64,000 nt of DNA, from NCBI RefSeq assembly GCF_002836355.1, contig NZ_PJCA01000032.1, positions 1 to 64,000 of the forward strand, written 5' to 3'. This document shows positions 9,416-17,458 of the stretch, piece after piece (the stretch's first letter is position 1; each line of letters starts with the position of its first letter). The notes beneath the pieces are model-generated. The model was given only the letters and a program-made list of their open reading frames with translations. It was not told the DNA's origin and did no database searches. This stretch comes from Moritella sp. Urea-trap-13 (lineage in GTDB: Bacteria > Pseudomonadota > Gammaproteobacteria > Enterobacterales > Moritellaceae). The position numbers were made by a program, and so were the translations under genes.

Positions 9416-10792
9416 ATGAAAATTATCATTATCGGTGCAGGCCAGGTCGGCGGCACACTAGCTGAAAACTTAGTAGGTGAGAATAATGACATTACCGTTA
9501 TCGACCGCGATGGTAACAGCCTAAGAAACTTACAAGATAAATTTGATTTACGGGTTGTTGAAGGTCATGGGGCGAACCCAGACGTACTGCGCGAAGCGGG
9601 CGCACAAGATGCCGATATGCTTGTGGCGGTAACCAACAATGACGAAACCAATATGATCGCCTGTCAAATTGCTTACACCCTGTTTAATACCCCAAATAAA
9701 ATAGCGCGGATTAGAAACGAATCTTATTTAAACCACAAAGATACCTTATTCCATAATGGCGCGATTGCGGTTGATCATTTGATCGCCCCCGAACAGCTCG
9801 TTACCGATTATATTAAACGTCTTATCGACTACCCTGGCGCACTGCAAGTGGTCAACTTTGCCAATAATAAAGTCGGACTAGTGGCGTTGAAAGCCTATTA
9901 TGGAGGGCCGTTGGTGGGTAATGCACTGGCAGCATTACGTGAACACATGCCTAATGTTGAAGCGCGCGTGGCGGCTATTTTCCGTCAAGGTAAACCAATC
10001 CGGCCACTCGGCACTACCATTATTGAAGCCGATGACGAAGTTTTCTTTGTCTCTGCAAGTAACAATATTCGCGCGGTAATGAGTGAGTTACAAAAACTCG
10101 AAAAGCCTTATCGTCGTATCATTATTGCTGGCGGTGGTAACATTGGTGCCGCCCTCGCGAGTCGTTTAGAACGTGACTACTCGGTTAAACTCATCGAGCG
10201 TAATATTACTCGCGCAGAGCAGTTATCCGAAATGCTTAACAATACCATCGTGTTTTGTGGCGATGCATCCGATCAGGAACTGCTTAATGAAGAACATATT
10301 GATCAAACCGATGTATTTATTGCCGTGACCAATGATGACGAAGCCAACATCATGTCAGCAATGTTAGCCAAACGCATGGGGGCAAAAAAAGCCATGGTAC
10401 TGATTCAACGTGGAGCCTATGTGGACCTTGTGCAAGGCGGTACCATTGATATTGCCATCTCACCGCAACAAGCGACTATCTCAGCGCTATTAACCCATGT
10501 ACGTCGTGCAGACATTGCCAATGTTTACTCCTTGCGTCGTGGTGCAGCAGAAGCAATTGAAGCAATTGCCCATGGTGACAAATTAACCTCACGCGTTGTT
10601 GGCCGGGCTATCGGCAGCTTAAAACTACCTGTAGGGACAACAATTGGTGCGATTGTACGTAAAGATGCGGTGTTAATCGCCCATGATAAAACCGTGATTG
10701 AACAAGATGATCACGTAGTGATGTTCTTGGTTGATAAAAAGTTTATCCCTGATGTTGAAAAACTTTTTCAACCTAGTCCATTTTTCTTATAA
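9416..10792 (+). CDS. trkA: Trk system potassium uptake regulatory subunit TrkA
   Basis: Peripheral NAD(H)/ATP-binding subunit that gates the TrkH K+ channel. 458 residues, same as E. coli. It has two RCK repeats: an N-terminal Rossmann unit beginning [18 protein letters not shown] and a second beginning [19 protein letters not shown] near residue 233, each followed by a TrkA-C domain. RBS GAGG. trkH follows 21 bp downstream, so the pair is cotranscribed and probably forms the complete K+ uptake system with cytoplasmic ATP binding. Confidence 0.98.
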   Translation: MKIIIIGAGQVGGTLAENLVGENNDITVIDRDGNSLRNLQDKFDLRVVEGHGANPDVLREAGAQDADMLVAVTNNDETNMIACQIAYTLFNTPNKIARIRNESYLNHKDTLFHNGAIAVDHLIAPEQLVTDYIKRLIDYPGALQVVNFANNKVGLVALKAYYGGPLVGNALAALREHMPNVEARVAAIFRQGKPIRPLGTTIIEADDEVFFVSASNNIRAVMSELQKLEKPYRRIIIAGGGNIGAALASRLERDYSVKLIERNITRAEQLSEMLNNTIVFCGDASDQELLNEEHIDQTDVFIAVTNDDEANIMSAMLAKRMGAKKAMVLIQRGAYVDLVQGGTIDIAISPQQATISALLTHVRRADIANVYSLRRGAAEAIEAIAHGDKLTSRVVGRAIGSLKLPVGTTIGAIVRKDAVLIAHDKTVIEQDDHVVMFLVDKKFIPDVEKLFQPSPFFL

Positions 10793-10813
10793 ACACCCAC
10801 AGAAGCTTGTTTC

Positions 10814-12259
10814 ATGGTTAATTTAAAACCTATATTGTTCATGGCAAGTGTGGTGTTACGCGCCCTTGCCGTGTTTATGATCGCGCCGTTGGTATTAGCG
10901 ATATATACTGATGGCCATGGCGTGCCCGAATTCTTTAAATCCATTGTTATCACCACTATTGCATCGGGTTTATTCTGGCATAAAGGGCGCTCCAAAGAAT
11001 TCAAACTCGGTATCCGCGAAATGTTTTTGCTGACCACCTGTGTATGGATAATTGCGTCCGCCTTTGCCGCACTGCCACTGATGCTGATCCAACACATTAG
11101 TTATACCGATGCTTATTTCGAAACAATGTCAGGTATCACCACTACAGGTTCAACGGTATTATCGAACTTAGATAGCACCGCGCATAGCGTATTGTTATGG
11201 CGCTCTATTTTGCAGTGGTTAGGCGGTGTTGGTTTTGTGGTCATGGGGGTAGCAGTATTACCTTATCTCAACGTCGGTGGTATGCGTTTATTCCAAACGG
11301 AATCATCTGATTGGTCTGATAAAAACACCGCGAAAACCCAGCACACAGCCGCCTACATCATGTATGTCTATGTCAGCTTAACCGTGCTGTGTTATTTTGG
11401 TTATCTGAGTGCCGGAATGACCAGTTTCGAAGCCGTGAATCATGCCATGACGACCTTATCGACGGGGGGGTACTCGACCTCAGATCAATCGATGGCGCAT
11501 TTCTCCAACGCAGCGCAATGGAATGGTACCTTCTTTATGTTTTTGGGTGGCTTGCCTTTCTTGCTCTTGATCACTGCGATTCATCGTCGCAACATCAAAG
11601 TGCTAATCAAGGACGCCCAGATCATCGGCTTTGCCAAACTGATACTGATAATGACACTCATTATGTCGCTATACCTTTGGCAAAAAGATGTTTTCAGTCT
11701 CACCGATGCTATACGTATTAGTATGTTTAATATCGTATCAGTGGTCACGACAACGGGTTTCGGCTTAACAGATTTCGGCACTTGGGGGGAATTTACTACG
11801 GTATTATTTGCTGGTTTAATGTTTACCGGGGCCTGTTCTGGTTCGACATCAGGCGGCATTAAAATTTTCCGTTTTCAAATTGCCTTTACCTTGTTTCGCA
11901 AGCAAATGTCACAGCTAGTTCATCCATCTGGGGTGTTTAGACAGCATTACAACGGTCGTAACGTCAATGATGTCATTGTCCGTTCGGTGGTTGCCTTTGG
12001 TAGTGCTTTTATTGCCACAGTCACGATACTGGCGGCGATATTGAGCGTTATCGGATTGGATCCCATCACCAGTATTACCGGCGCAATAACGGCGGTTGCC
12101 AATGTTGGTCCGGGATTAGGCCCGGTCATCGGCCCATCAGGTAACTTCGCTAGTTTACCTGATAGCGCAAAGTGGGCGCTAAGTTTAGGCATGTTGATGG
12201 GGCGATTAGAGATCATGACAGTGCTAGTGCTTGTCACCCCAGCATTTTGGAAAGGTTAA
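10814..12259 (+). CDS. trkH: Trk potassium uptake channel TrkH
   Basis: Inner-membrane K+ channel subunit, 481 residues (E. coli 483). The four pore-loop filter segments are recognisable: SGITTTGSTV, TLSTGGYST, SVVTTTGFGLTD and NVGPGLGPVIG, each with the central glycine. Around ten hydrophobic spans. It ends in LVTPAFWKG, like the E. coli TPTFW end. Partner of TrkA, encoded immediately upstream. The ribosome site is weak, so expression may depend on coupling to trkA. Confidence 0.97.
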   Translation: MVNLKPILFMASVVLRALAVFMIAPLVLAIYTDGHGVPEFFKSIVITTIASGLFWHKGRSKEFKLGIREMFLLTTCVWIIASAFAALPLMLIQHISYTDAYFETMSGITTTGSTVLSNLDSTAHSVLLWRSILQWLGGVGFVVMGVAVLPYLNVGGMRLFQTESSDWSDKNTAKTQHTAAYIMYVYVSLTVLCYFGYLSAGMTSFEAVNHAMTTLSTGGYSTSDQSMAHFSNAAQWNGTFFMFLGGLPFLLLITAIHRRNIKVLIKDAQIIGFAKLILIMTLIMSLYLWQKDVFSLTDAIRISMFNIVSVVTTTGFGLTDFGTWGEFTTVLFAGLMFTGACSGSTSGGIKIFRFQIAFTLFRKQMSQLVHPSGVFRQHYNGRNVNDVIVRSVVAFGSAFIATVTILAAILSVIGLDPITSITGAITAVANVGPGLGPVIGPSGNFASLPDSAKWALSLGMLMGRLEIMTVLVLVTPAFWKG

Positions 12260-12293
12260 ATCTAAGCTAACGGATATTGCAATAAGTTAACCG

Positions 12294-13652
12294 TTATTCC
12301 AGTAAGTTAACACTGCTTTTTTCGACCAACTCTGCAGGTAATGGTTTTTTAACTTCAACACCCAGCTCAACAAACTGTTGGGCTTGTTTGATTAAATTGC
12401 CTTTACCTGTGGCGAGACGTTTCATGGCCGAATCATAACTGTCTTGGGCTTTGTCTAACGCCACCCCCATATCTTGCATATCGTGACTAAACAAACGTAA
12501 CTTCTCGTAGATCTTGCCCGCACGTTCTGCGATTAGCTGGGCATTCTGATTCTGACGTTCATAACGCCATAAATTATCAATGGTGCGTAAGGCTATTAAT
12601 AAGTTAGTTGGACTCACCAACATAATATTATTATCCAATGCAAATTTCATTAAACTCGGATCGGCTTCTAACGCAGCAAGAAATGCCGGTTCAACCGCCA
12701 CAAACATCAACACATAGTCTAATGTTTTCAAACCTTGTAATAAATGATAATCCTTACGCCCTAGCTCACGAATATGGCTACGCACAGAGCTCACATGCTC
12801 TTGTAATGCTTGTTTTCGTGTAATGTCATCATCAGCATTGAAGAAGCGCTCATAGGCCGTTAATGATACCTTAGAATCCACGACCACATCTTTATCTTGC
12901 GGTAAATGCACGATCACATCAGGCTGGAAACGTTTGCCATGTTCATTGTTCAGACTTACCTGAACATCGTACTCATGGCCTTCGCGCAATCCAGACTCAG
13001 ACAAGATCCTAGCCAGAATAACTTCGCCCCAATTGCCTTGCTGCTTGTTATCACCTTTCAGTGCTTTGGTCAGGTTAGCCGTTTCACTCGACATCAATTG
13101 ATAGACTTGCTGTAACCGGGCAACTTCAGATTGCAAACTGTGACGCTCTTTGGCTTCGTTAGAGTAAACATCTTGCACTTGCTGCTTAAAACCCTCGAGT
13201 TGAGTTTTTAATGGCGACAACAGTAATTCCACACTAGACTTATTCAGTTGTTGGAAATTGTCAGTTTTACTATCAAAAATCTTATTCGCCAAGTTTTCGA
13301 ACTGCTGCTGTAAGCGTTGTTCTGATTGCGCTTGCAATGCCAATTTATCTGCACTGGCTTGACGCTCTGTCTGCAGGCGAATATCACTTTCACGTAAGCG
13401 CGACATGACTTTAATCAGCTGATTATTTTGTGATTCTAATTTTAATTTATTACCATCATGCTCTTGTTGCAATTGGTTATGACTGTAGTTGACGTTATCT
13501 AATTGTTGCTCTAATAACTCAACTTCATGACTTAAGGTTTGCATTGATAATAGCGCTTGTTGGCTTTTACGAATAGCAATCAACGCGCAGACAATCGCAA
13601 TACACGTTGCGATAATATAGGGCAATACAGGAAGCAAGGTATCAATACTCAT
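12294..13652 (-). CDS. rmuC: DNA recombination protein RmuC
   Basis: 452 residues: one N-terminal membrane segment (about residues 8-27), a long coiled coil rich in Gln/Glu/Leu (about 30-190), then the RmuC domain with QGNWGEVILARILSESGL, FQPDVIVHLP, VVDSKVSLTAYE and the conserved helical end. RmuC limits inverted-repeat recombination in E. coli and has a restriction-nuclease-like fold. It is convergent with trkH, 34 bp apart, and lies 8 bp after a small membrane-protein gene that probably shares its transcript. Confidence 0.93.
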   Translation of the reverse strand: MSIDTLLPVLPYIIATCIAIVCALIAIRKSQQALLSMQTLSHEVELLEQQLDNVNYSHNQLQQEHDGNKLKLESQNNQLIKVMSRLRESDIRLQTERQASADKLALQAQSEQRLQQQFENLANKIFDSKTDNFQQLNKSSVELLLSPLKTQLEGFKQQVQDVYSNEAKERHSLQSEVARLQQVYQLMSSETANLTKALKGDNKQQGNWGEVILARILSESGLREGHEYDVQVSLNNEHGKRFQPDVIVHLPQDKDVVVDSKVSLTAYERFFNADDDITRKQALQEHVSSVRSHIRELGRKDYHLLQGLKTLDYVLMFVAVEPAFLAALEADPSLMKFALDNNIMLVSPTNLLIALRTIDNLWRYERQNQNAQLIAERAGKIYEKLRLFSHDMQDMGVALDKAQDSYDSAMKRLATGKGNLIKQAQQFVELGVEVKKPLPAELVEKSSVNLLE

Positions 13653-13660
13653 AAAATAAG

Positions 13661-13897
13661 TTAACTACGAAAAAAGGTGCTGTGTGACAAACTGCGATCG
13701 AGATATAACCACACCGCCAAGCAACCTAGATAAAGGAAAAAAATGATCCATTTATGATAATTAGCACCACTATCAATGCTCGAAAATGGCACATCACCAA
13801 TCACACTGTATAACCAGATAATTAACGGAAAAAACAAGAAAACAAGTAGTTTCCAGATGATTTTTAAAGTAGGGCGGTGTACGGTTATCGCTTTCAT
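13661..13897 (-). CDS. small two-span membrane protein, unknown
   Basis: 78 residues from the ATG at 13897 (an in-frame ATG at 13903 is also possible, but the AAGGAT is better spaced from 13897). Two hydrophobic segments: LLVFLFFPLIIWLYSV near residues 17-32 and WIIFFLYLGCLAVWLYL near 50-66. I do not recognise the family. It ends 8 bp before rmuC on the same strand, so it is likely the first gene of an rmuC transcript. Confidence 0.6.
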   Translation of the reverse strand: MKAITVHRPTLKIIWKLLVFLFFPLIIWLYSVIGDVPFSSIDSGANYHKWIIFFLYLGCLAVWLYLDRSLSHSTFFRS

Positions 13898-13903
13898 CAA
13901 CAT

Positions 13904-14212
13904 GATCCTTAACCATAGAGCTTTACAAGGGTGCGTAAATGTCAGCGTTAACGTTGCTGAAAATAGATAGCGATGTTAGCCTAACCTGCTCAAGATTAAA
14001 ACTAATCCACTAAGGATTATCGTAATCAGAGCACATTTCAGAGAAAATAATACGGATTAATTAGCCATTCCCCTTGAAACGAGACAAAATACCCCAATTT
14101 GTAATCTTCAGTTATTTTTTACCAAAATAGGGAAAATCACCCTATGTTATGGACTATTCAAATGTCTATTATGCTAATTAATTATAATCCGAATACGAAA
14201 TAGGTAATATAT
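13904..14212. other. intergenic region with small inverted repeat
   Basis: Between divergent genes. The only structure I see is ATAGGG-7-CCCTAT at 14127-14145, upstream of the DksA-like gene, followed by an AT-rich stretch with a TATAAT at 14183-14188. It could be an operator; no family can be assigned. Confidence 0.4.
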
Positions 14213-14593
14213 ATGAGCGATTTTATGAATGAAGGCCAAGTTGCCTATTTCAAAGAAAAACTAGAAACAGAACAGCAAGAAATCATAACGCGTGTCGAAA
14301 ATCAGTCAATCAACGTCGTTATCTCAGATAGCAATGAAATGGCCGATGAAATTGACCGTGCAGCAATGGAAGAAGCACATCGCCTTGAGTTAAACCGAAT
14401 CGAACACGATAAAATACACATCAAAAAAATCGTCAAGGCGCTACGTCGTATCGACAGCGGTGATTACGGTTATTGTGATAGCTGTGGTGATGAAATATCA
14501 ATTAAACGCTTACAAGCACGTCCTGAGTCGCGTTTATGCTTAGAATGTCAGTCAACTAAAGAGTTCACTGATCACAGCTTATACCGCCGCTAA
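14213..14593 (+). CDS. short DksA/TraR-family transcription factor
   Basis: 126 residues, shorter than the 151 of E. coli DksA. The coiled-coil tip keeps the D-x-x-D-x-A signature (DEIDRA, about residues 45-50) that DksA needs to act in the RNA polymerase secondary channel. The C4 zinc finger is complete: CDSC, 17 residues, CLEC. So it should bind RNAP like DksA, as a paralogue to a full-length DksA elsewhere. The shortening is at the N terminus. It stands alone, with a strong hairpin downstream. Confidence 0.88.
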   Translation: MSDFMNEGQVAYFKEKLETEQQEIITRVENQSINVVISDSNEMADEIDRAAMEEAHRLELNRIEHDKIHIKKIVKALRRIDSGDYGYCDSCGDEISIKRLQARPESRLCLECQSTKEFTDHSLYRR

Positions 14594-14649
14594 TCCTAAG
14601 CACAATCGAATAACCAGCTCTGGTTGTTATCCATAAAACGATAAAAGAT

Positions 14650-14683
14650 GGAAGGTAATAACAAACCGATGTTATTGCTTTCC
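14650..14683 (+). repeat. strong hairpin between dksA-like gene and creA
   Basis: GGAAGGTAATAACA / TGTTATTGCTTTCC pair over 14 positions (two G-T pairs) around a 6-base loop. It lacks a U tract. It could terminate the dksA-like transcript with Rho, or be a stabilising 3' end. Confidence 0.55.
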
Positions 14684-14745
14684 TCATTTGCCGAACCGTA
14701 TTAATCTGTCATCTCCCCCACATAAACCGCAATAGGAATGCATCG

Positions 14746-15249
14746 ATGTTAAAGCCATTGTCAGTCAATTTTAAGAAACTCAGTTTATTTACATTACTTG
14801 TCAGCAGTGTGGCCTTAAGCGGTTGTAGTGATGATGAATCAGGTAAAATTAGCCTCGGTTTATTTACCACGAAAGATATTAAGATCAATAGTTTCATTGA
14901 TCCTGCTATATCAGGCGTTACTTGTCACGTCAGTCATATTGAAGCAGATTTAGATTTTTCTGATCCGTCAGATATGGGCATAGCCTGTCGTCAAACGGGT
15001 GAGATCACCGCTGCGATGTTAGCGACAATTGATACTTCAAAAGGCGGTGAAGTGATCTTCAAGCAATCGAAAAGTATCTTATTTAAATCGCTGAAAATCC
15101 GTCGTATTTATGATGCCAATAGCCAAAGTTTATTGTATGTCTCGTACTCGACAAAAGAGATTAATGGTAGCTATAAACACTCATTGTCAACAGTACCATT
15201 ATGGGCAACAAAAGCTTGGCAGGCTCCAGTAACAGCTGTAGCCCAATAA
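14746..15249 (+). CDS. creA: CreA family lipoprotein
   Basis: 167 residues. N-terminal lipoprotein signal with lipobox LSGC (Cys at about residue 27), so it should be lipidated; E. coli CreA by contrast is usually described as periplasmic. CreA-family features: a pair of Cys residues (VTCHVS and IACRQTG), EVIFKQSKSILFKSLKIRRIYD, LLYVSYSTK and the LSTVPLW end. Function unknown in all organisms. It stands alone between two hairpins. Confidence 0.88.
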   Translation: MLKPLSVNFKKLSLFTLLVSSVALSGCSDDESGKISLGLFTTKDIKINSFIDPAISGVTCHVSHIEADLDFSDPSDMGIACRQTGEITAAMLATIDTSKGGEVIFKQSKSILFKSLKIRRIYDANSQSLLYVSYSTKEINGSYKHSLSTVPLWATKAWQAPVTAVAQ

Positions 15250-15272
15250 AACCTATCGCACAGTAACATTAA

Positions 15273-15308
15273 AACAATAAAGCCACTGTCGTCAGTAGCT
15301 TTATTGTT
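15273..15308. terminator. bidirectional terminator between creA and a membrane-protein gene
   Basis: AACAATAAAGC / GCTTTATTGTT form an 11-bp outer stem, extended inside by ACTG/CAGT over a TCGT loop with one mismatch. It sits between convergent stop codons. Confidence 0.75.
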
Positions 15309-15333
15309 ATGTTCAATTATCTTTCGTGTTAGC

Positions 15334-16053
15334 TTAAAATGCCGCGATAACGCCCATGCCAATGACTTCAGAAAACAATAATAATACCGTTGTCAGTGAC
15401 ACCAAATTGGGTGAGTATTCTTGCTTGGTATAAAGTGGGATAGTCCACACAGCTAATGCCAGCAATAAAATAACCGCGCGATAAATCACAAACTCTTGGA
15501 TCACCATCATATTACTTGACCCGGTATGCATGCTAGCAACAACCAGCAAGCCCAACATCAGCAATACACTGCTAGCTATACCCACGATAGGTAAAATAAC
15601 ATTAAATGCCTGTAAGCGATGTTTTGCGCGCAATAAGATAACATGCGCGAATACCGCTCCCAACAATACCGCTTCTAATAGTAATAATGGCTGCTGCTGT
15701 TGCCACAATACTAATAACCCGGTAATAACGGCAAGTGCGATAGGCAAGCGCAACCAAGTACTCGGTATCGCCCGTTTACCTTCTAAGCGAGATTGAATTA
15801 AGTTTTGCATTATGCCAATAACTACCGCGACACCACCGATAACCAAGGTTAACGTCGTGGCATAAACTTCAATGCCAATCATCAGACCTAATGCCAACAC
15901 CGCCCAAACCGAGATCATATTTTCGGTAATACGTTTACGCTGACCTGGACATACTTCGCCTTTGGATAATACCAGCGCTAAAAAACAAGCAGCCGCAATC
16001 GGCATCATGACAATGATAGGATAAATTTGTTGATAAAAACTGATTTCAGTCAC
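15334..16053 (-). CDS. polytopic membrane protein, unknown
   Basis: 239 residues with about seven hydrophobic spans separated by short charged loops (for example KGEVCPGQRKR near residue 31 and RLEGKRAIP near 89). No motif of a known transporter or enzyme is visible. It starts with MTEISFYQQIYPIIVMMP and lies convergent to creA and downstream of a small cytosolic gene on the same strand, from which it is separated by that gene's terminator. Function cannot be assigned. Confidence 0.7.
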   Translation of the reverse strand: MTEISFYQQIYPIIVMMPIAAACFLALVLSKGEVCPGQRKRITENMISVWAVLALGLMIGIEVYATTLTLVIGGVAVVIGIMQNLIQSRLEGKRAIPSTWLRLPIALAVITGLLVLWQQQQPLLLLEAVLLGAVFAHVILLRAKHRLQAFNVILPIVGIASSVLLMLGLLVVASMHTGSSNMMVIQEFVIYRAVILLLALAVWTIPLYTKQEYSPNLVSLTTVLLLFSEVIGMGVIAAF

Positions 16054-16182
16054 GCGACAACCCGTTAGTGAATTAATGAAGTGCGGGATTATATCAGTGT
16101 CGCGGTAAGGTGATAATCAATAATTACTTAAAATTGATATTGAGATTGAAAGTAACCAAGAGCATAGAAATACAGGCAAAAA

Positions 16183-16212
16183 AAAGCCCATTACCGAAAA
16201 ATGGGCTTTACC
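16183..16212 (-). terminator. terminator of small gene 16227-16460
   Basis: AAAGCCCAT / ATGGGCTTT stem around a 9-base loop; on the minus strand it is followed by eight T residues. Confidence 0.85.
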
Positions 16213-16226
16213 TACTTACTTTAAAC

Positions 16227-16460
16227 TTAATTACCATATTCTTGCTCTGAAATTAATGGTTCAATACCTAATAGACGAGAGAGTAAGTCCACCTCGTTAA
16301 GATCATCATCAGCTAATTGTACGCTAAGTAATAATGATTCAAATTTACTCTGGTGTAATACTGCCGAAATCCCTGTCATGCCACCTGCGGTTTTTAGCAG
16401 TGATGATATTACTGTATTCGCCCCTGATTCTCTTTGTTCTCTATCGAGTTTCCCATCCAT
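16227..16460 (-). CDS. small acidic protein, unknown
   Basis: 77 residues, acidic C-terminal half (ADDDLNEVDLL), no membrane span. GGGGGAG lies just before the ATG and a good terminator follows the stop, which supports a real monocistronic gene. I recognise no family. It stands next to the tRNA cluster. Confidence 0.55.
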   Translation of the reverse strand: MDGKLDREQRESGANTVISSLLKTAGGMTGISAVLHQSKFESLLLSVQLADDDLNEVDLLSRLLGIEPLISEQEYGN

Positions 16461-16774
16461 AACTCCCCCTCATAGCCCCAAGTTACCCTTGATTCCTAGC
16501 CCTTATAAATATAGTGAATGGTTATAAAACCACATTCACTTACGCAGGGAAATAGCCAAATAGATAGTTTGAGAGGTAAAACGGATAAATGACCAAGTGT
16601 CATATCAAGCTTGATAATAACTGTGAAGTGAGTACAAATAAATGATATTAATTAAATCGTTAGCTAAAGAAGCATCAATGGATAAATCAAAGCGCTTAAA
16701 GTGATACGTCAGAAACGAAAAAAGCCTGCTCAATGAGCAGGCTTTCTCGAATTCCAATTTCTTGGAAGAATAAG
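16461..16774. other. intergenic region before the tRNA operon 3' end
   Basis: Holds the terminator of the tRNA operon (16718-16746). No other feature seen in the rest; a frame there reading through the tRNA-Pro gene is an artefact. Confidence 0.5.
16718..16746 (-). terminator. terminator of the Pro-His-Leu-Pro tRNA operon
   Basis: AAAGCCTGCTCA / TGAGCAGGCTTT forms a near-loopless long stem (practical loop 4-5 bases); on the minus strand it ends in six T residues. It lies just past the last tRNA of the operon. Confidence 0.85.
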
Positions 16775-16851
16775 TGGTCGGTGATAGAGGATTCGAACCT
16801 CTGACCCCCTGGTCCCAAACCAGGTGCGCTACCAAGCTGCGCTAATCACCG
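16775..16851 (-). tRNA. tRNA-Pro(TGG)
   Basis: 77 nt including encoded CCA. Acceptor stem begins CGGTGAT; anticodon loop TTTGGGA gives anticodon TGG. Identical in sequence to the copies at 17101-17177 and 21988-22064. Last gene of the minus-strand Pro-His-Leu-Pro operon. Confidence 0.97.
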
Positions 16852-16855
16852 AACA

Positions 16856-16940
16856 TGGTGCGGAAGGAGAGACTTGAACTCTCACACTTTGCAATACTAG
16901 AACCTAAATCTAGCGCGTCTACCAATTCCGCCACTTCCGC
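16856..16940 (-). tRNA. tRNA-Leu(TAG)
   Basis: 85 nt including encoded CCA, with the long variable arm of class II tRNAs. Acceptor GCGGAAG; anticodon loop TTTAGGT gives TAG. Four bases separate it from the downstream tRNA-Pro. Confidence 0.97.
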
Positions 16941-17019
16941 ACAATTTTTCAACTTACTAGCAGGTAATTCTAGCAAGGGTGATAACTCAATTCTAAAAGA
17001 ATATCTACGTTATCGAATA

Positions 17020-17096
17020 TGGGGCGACTGAAGGGGATTGAACCCTCGACAACCGGAATCACAATCCGGGGCTCTACCAACTGAGCTACAACCGCC
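17020..17096 (-). tRNA. tRNA-His(GTG)
   Basis: 77 nt including the extra G at -1 (paired with C73) and encoded CCA. Anticodon loop TTGTGAT gives GTG. The acceptor stem contains G-T and T-G pairs. Identical to the copy at 22092-22168. Confidence 0.97.
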
Positions 17097-17100
17097 ATAG

Positions 17101-17177
17101 TGGTCGGTGATAGAGGATTCGAACCTCTGACCCCCTGGTCCCAAACCAGGTGCGCTACCAAGCTGCGCTAATCACCG
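17101..17177 (-). tRNA. tRNA-Pro(TGG), second copy
   Basis: 77 nt, identical to the copy at 16775-16851. First gene of the Pro-His-Leu-Pro operon, four bases before tRNA-His. Confidence 0.97.
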
Positions 17178-17218
17178 AACATACAAGTTAGAATGCATCA
17201 TTCTTAACAAGTGTGCGC

Positions 17219-17246
17219 ATTATAGATATTGTGTGTAAGTCTGCAA
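17219..17246 (-). promoter_or_regulatory. promoter of the Pro-His-Leu-Pro tRNA operon
   Basis: On the minus strand: TTGCAG (17241-17246), a 16-base spacer, TATAAT (17219-17224), then GCGC. The GC-rich discriminator is typical of stringently controlled stable-RNA promoters. Transcription would start about 35 bp before the first tRNA-Pro. Confidence 0.8.
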
Positions 17247-17420
17247 GTCTTTTTAACTAAAAAATGGTTATTTTATCGTTTTCAATTGAATCGGAATAAA
17301 AACAACCAGCGCCAGTGCAAAAAACAATCAAGAACCGAAGGTCGGCGGTCTAAACTGTATCCACCTATTAGTGTTAATTCAGATAGTAATCTAACGACTA
17401 GCTGGATTTAATTCAGTAAG

Positions 17421-17445
17421 ACTGCCGTAACGAGTCAGCGGCAGT
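17421..17445 (-). terminator. terminator after the MshQ-like gene
   Basis: ACTGCCG / CGGCAGT stem of 7 bp with an 11-base loop, 14 bases past the stop of the large surface-protein gene. The T tract is better on the plus strand than on the minus strand. Confidence 0.5.
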
Positions 17446-17458
17446 TTTAATTCAGCGA

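Noticed and set aside
16605..16835. Reading frame starting MVAHLVWDQGVRGSNPLSPT
   Set aside because: It is the minus-strand translation of the tRNA-Pro gene and its flank; the same false protein arises at every tRNA-Pro copy.
16970..17161. Reading frame over tRNA-Pro and tRNA-His
   Set aside because: Runs through two tRNA genes in the operon; not a protein.
17229..17411. 60-codon plus-strand frame between the tRNA operon and the MshQ-like gene
   Set aside because: Overlaps the tRNA promoter, no ribosome site, basic random composition.
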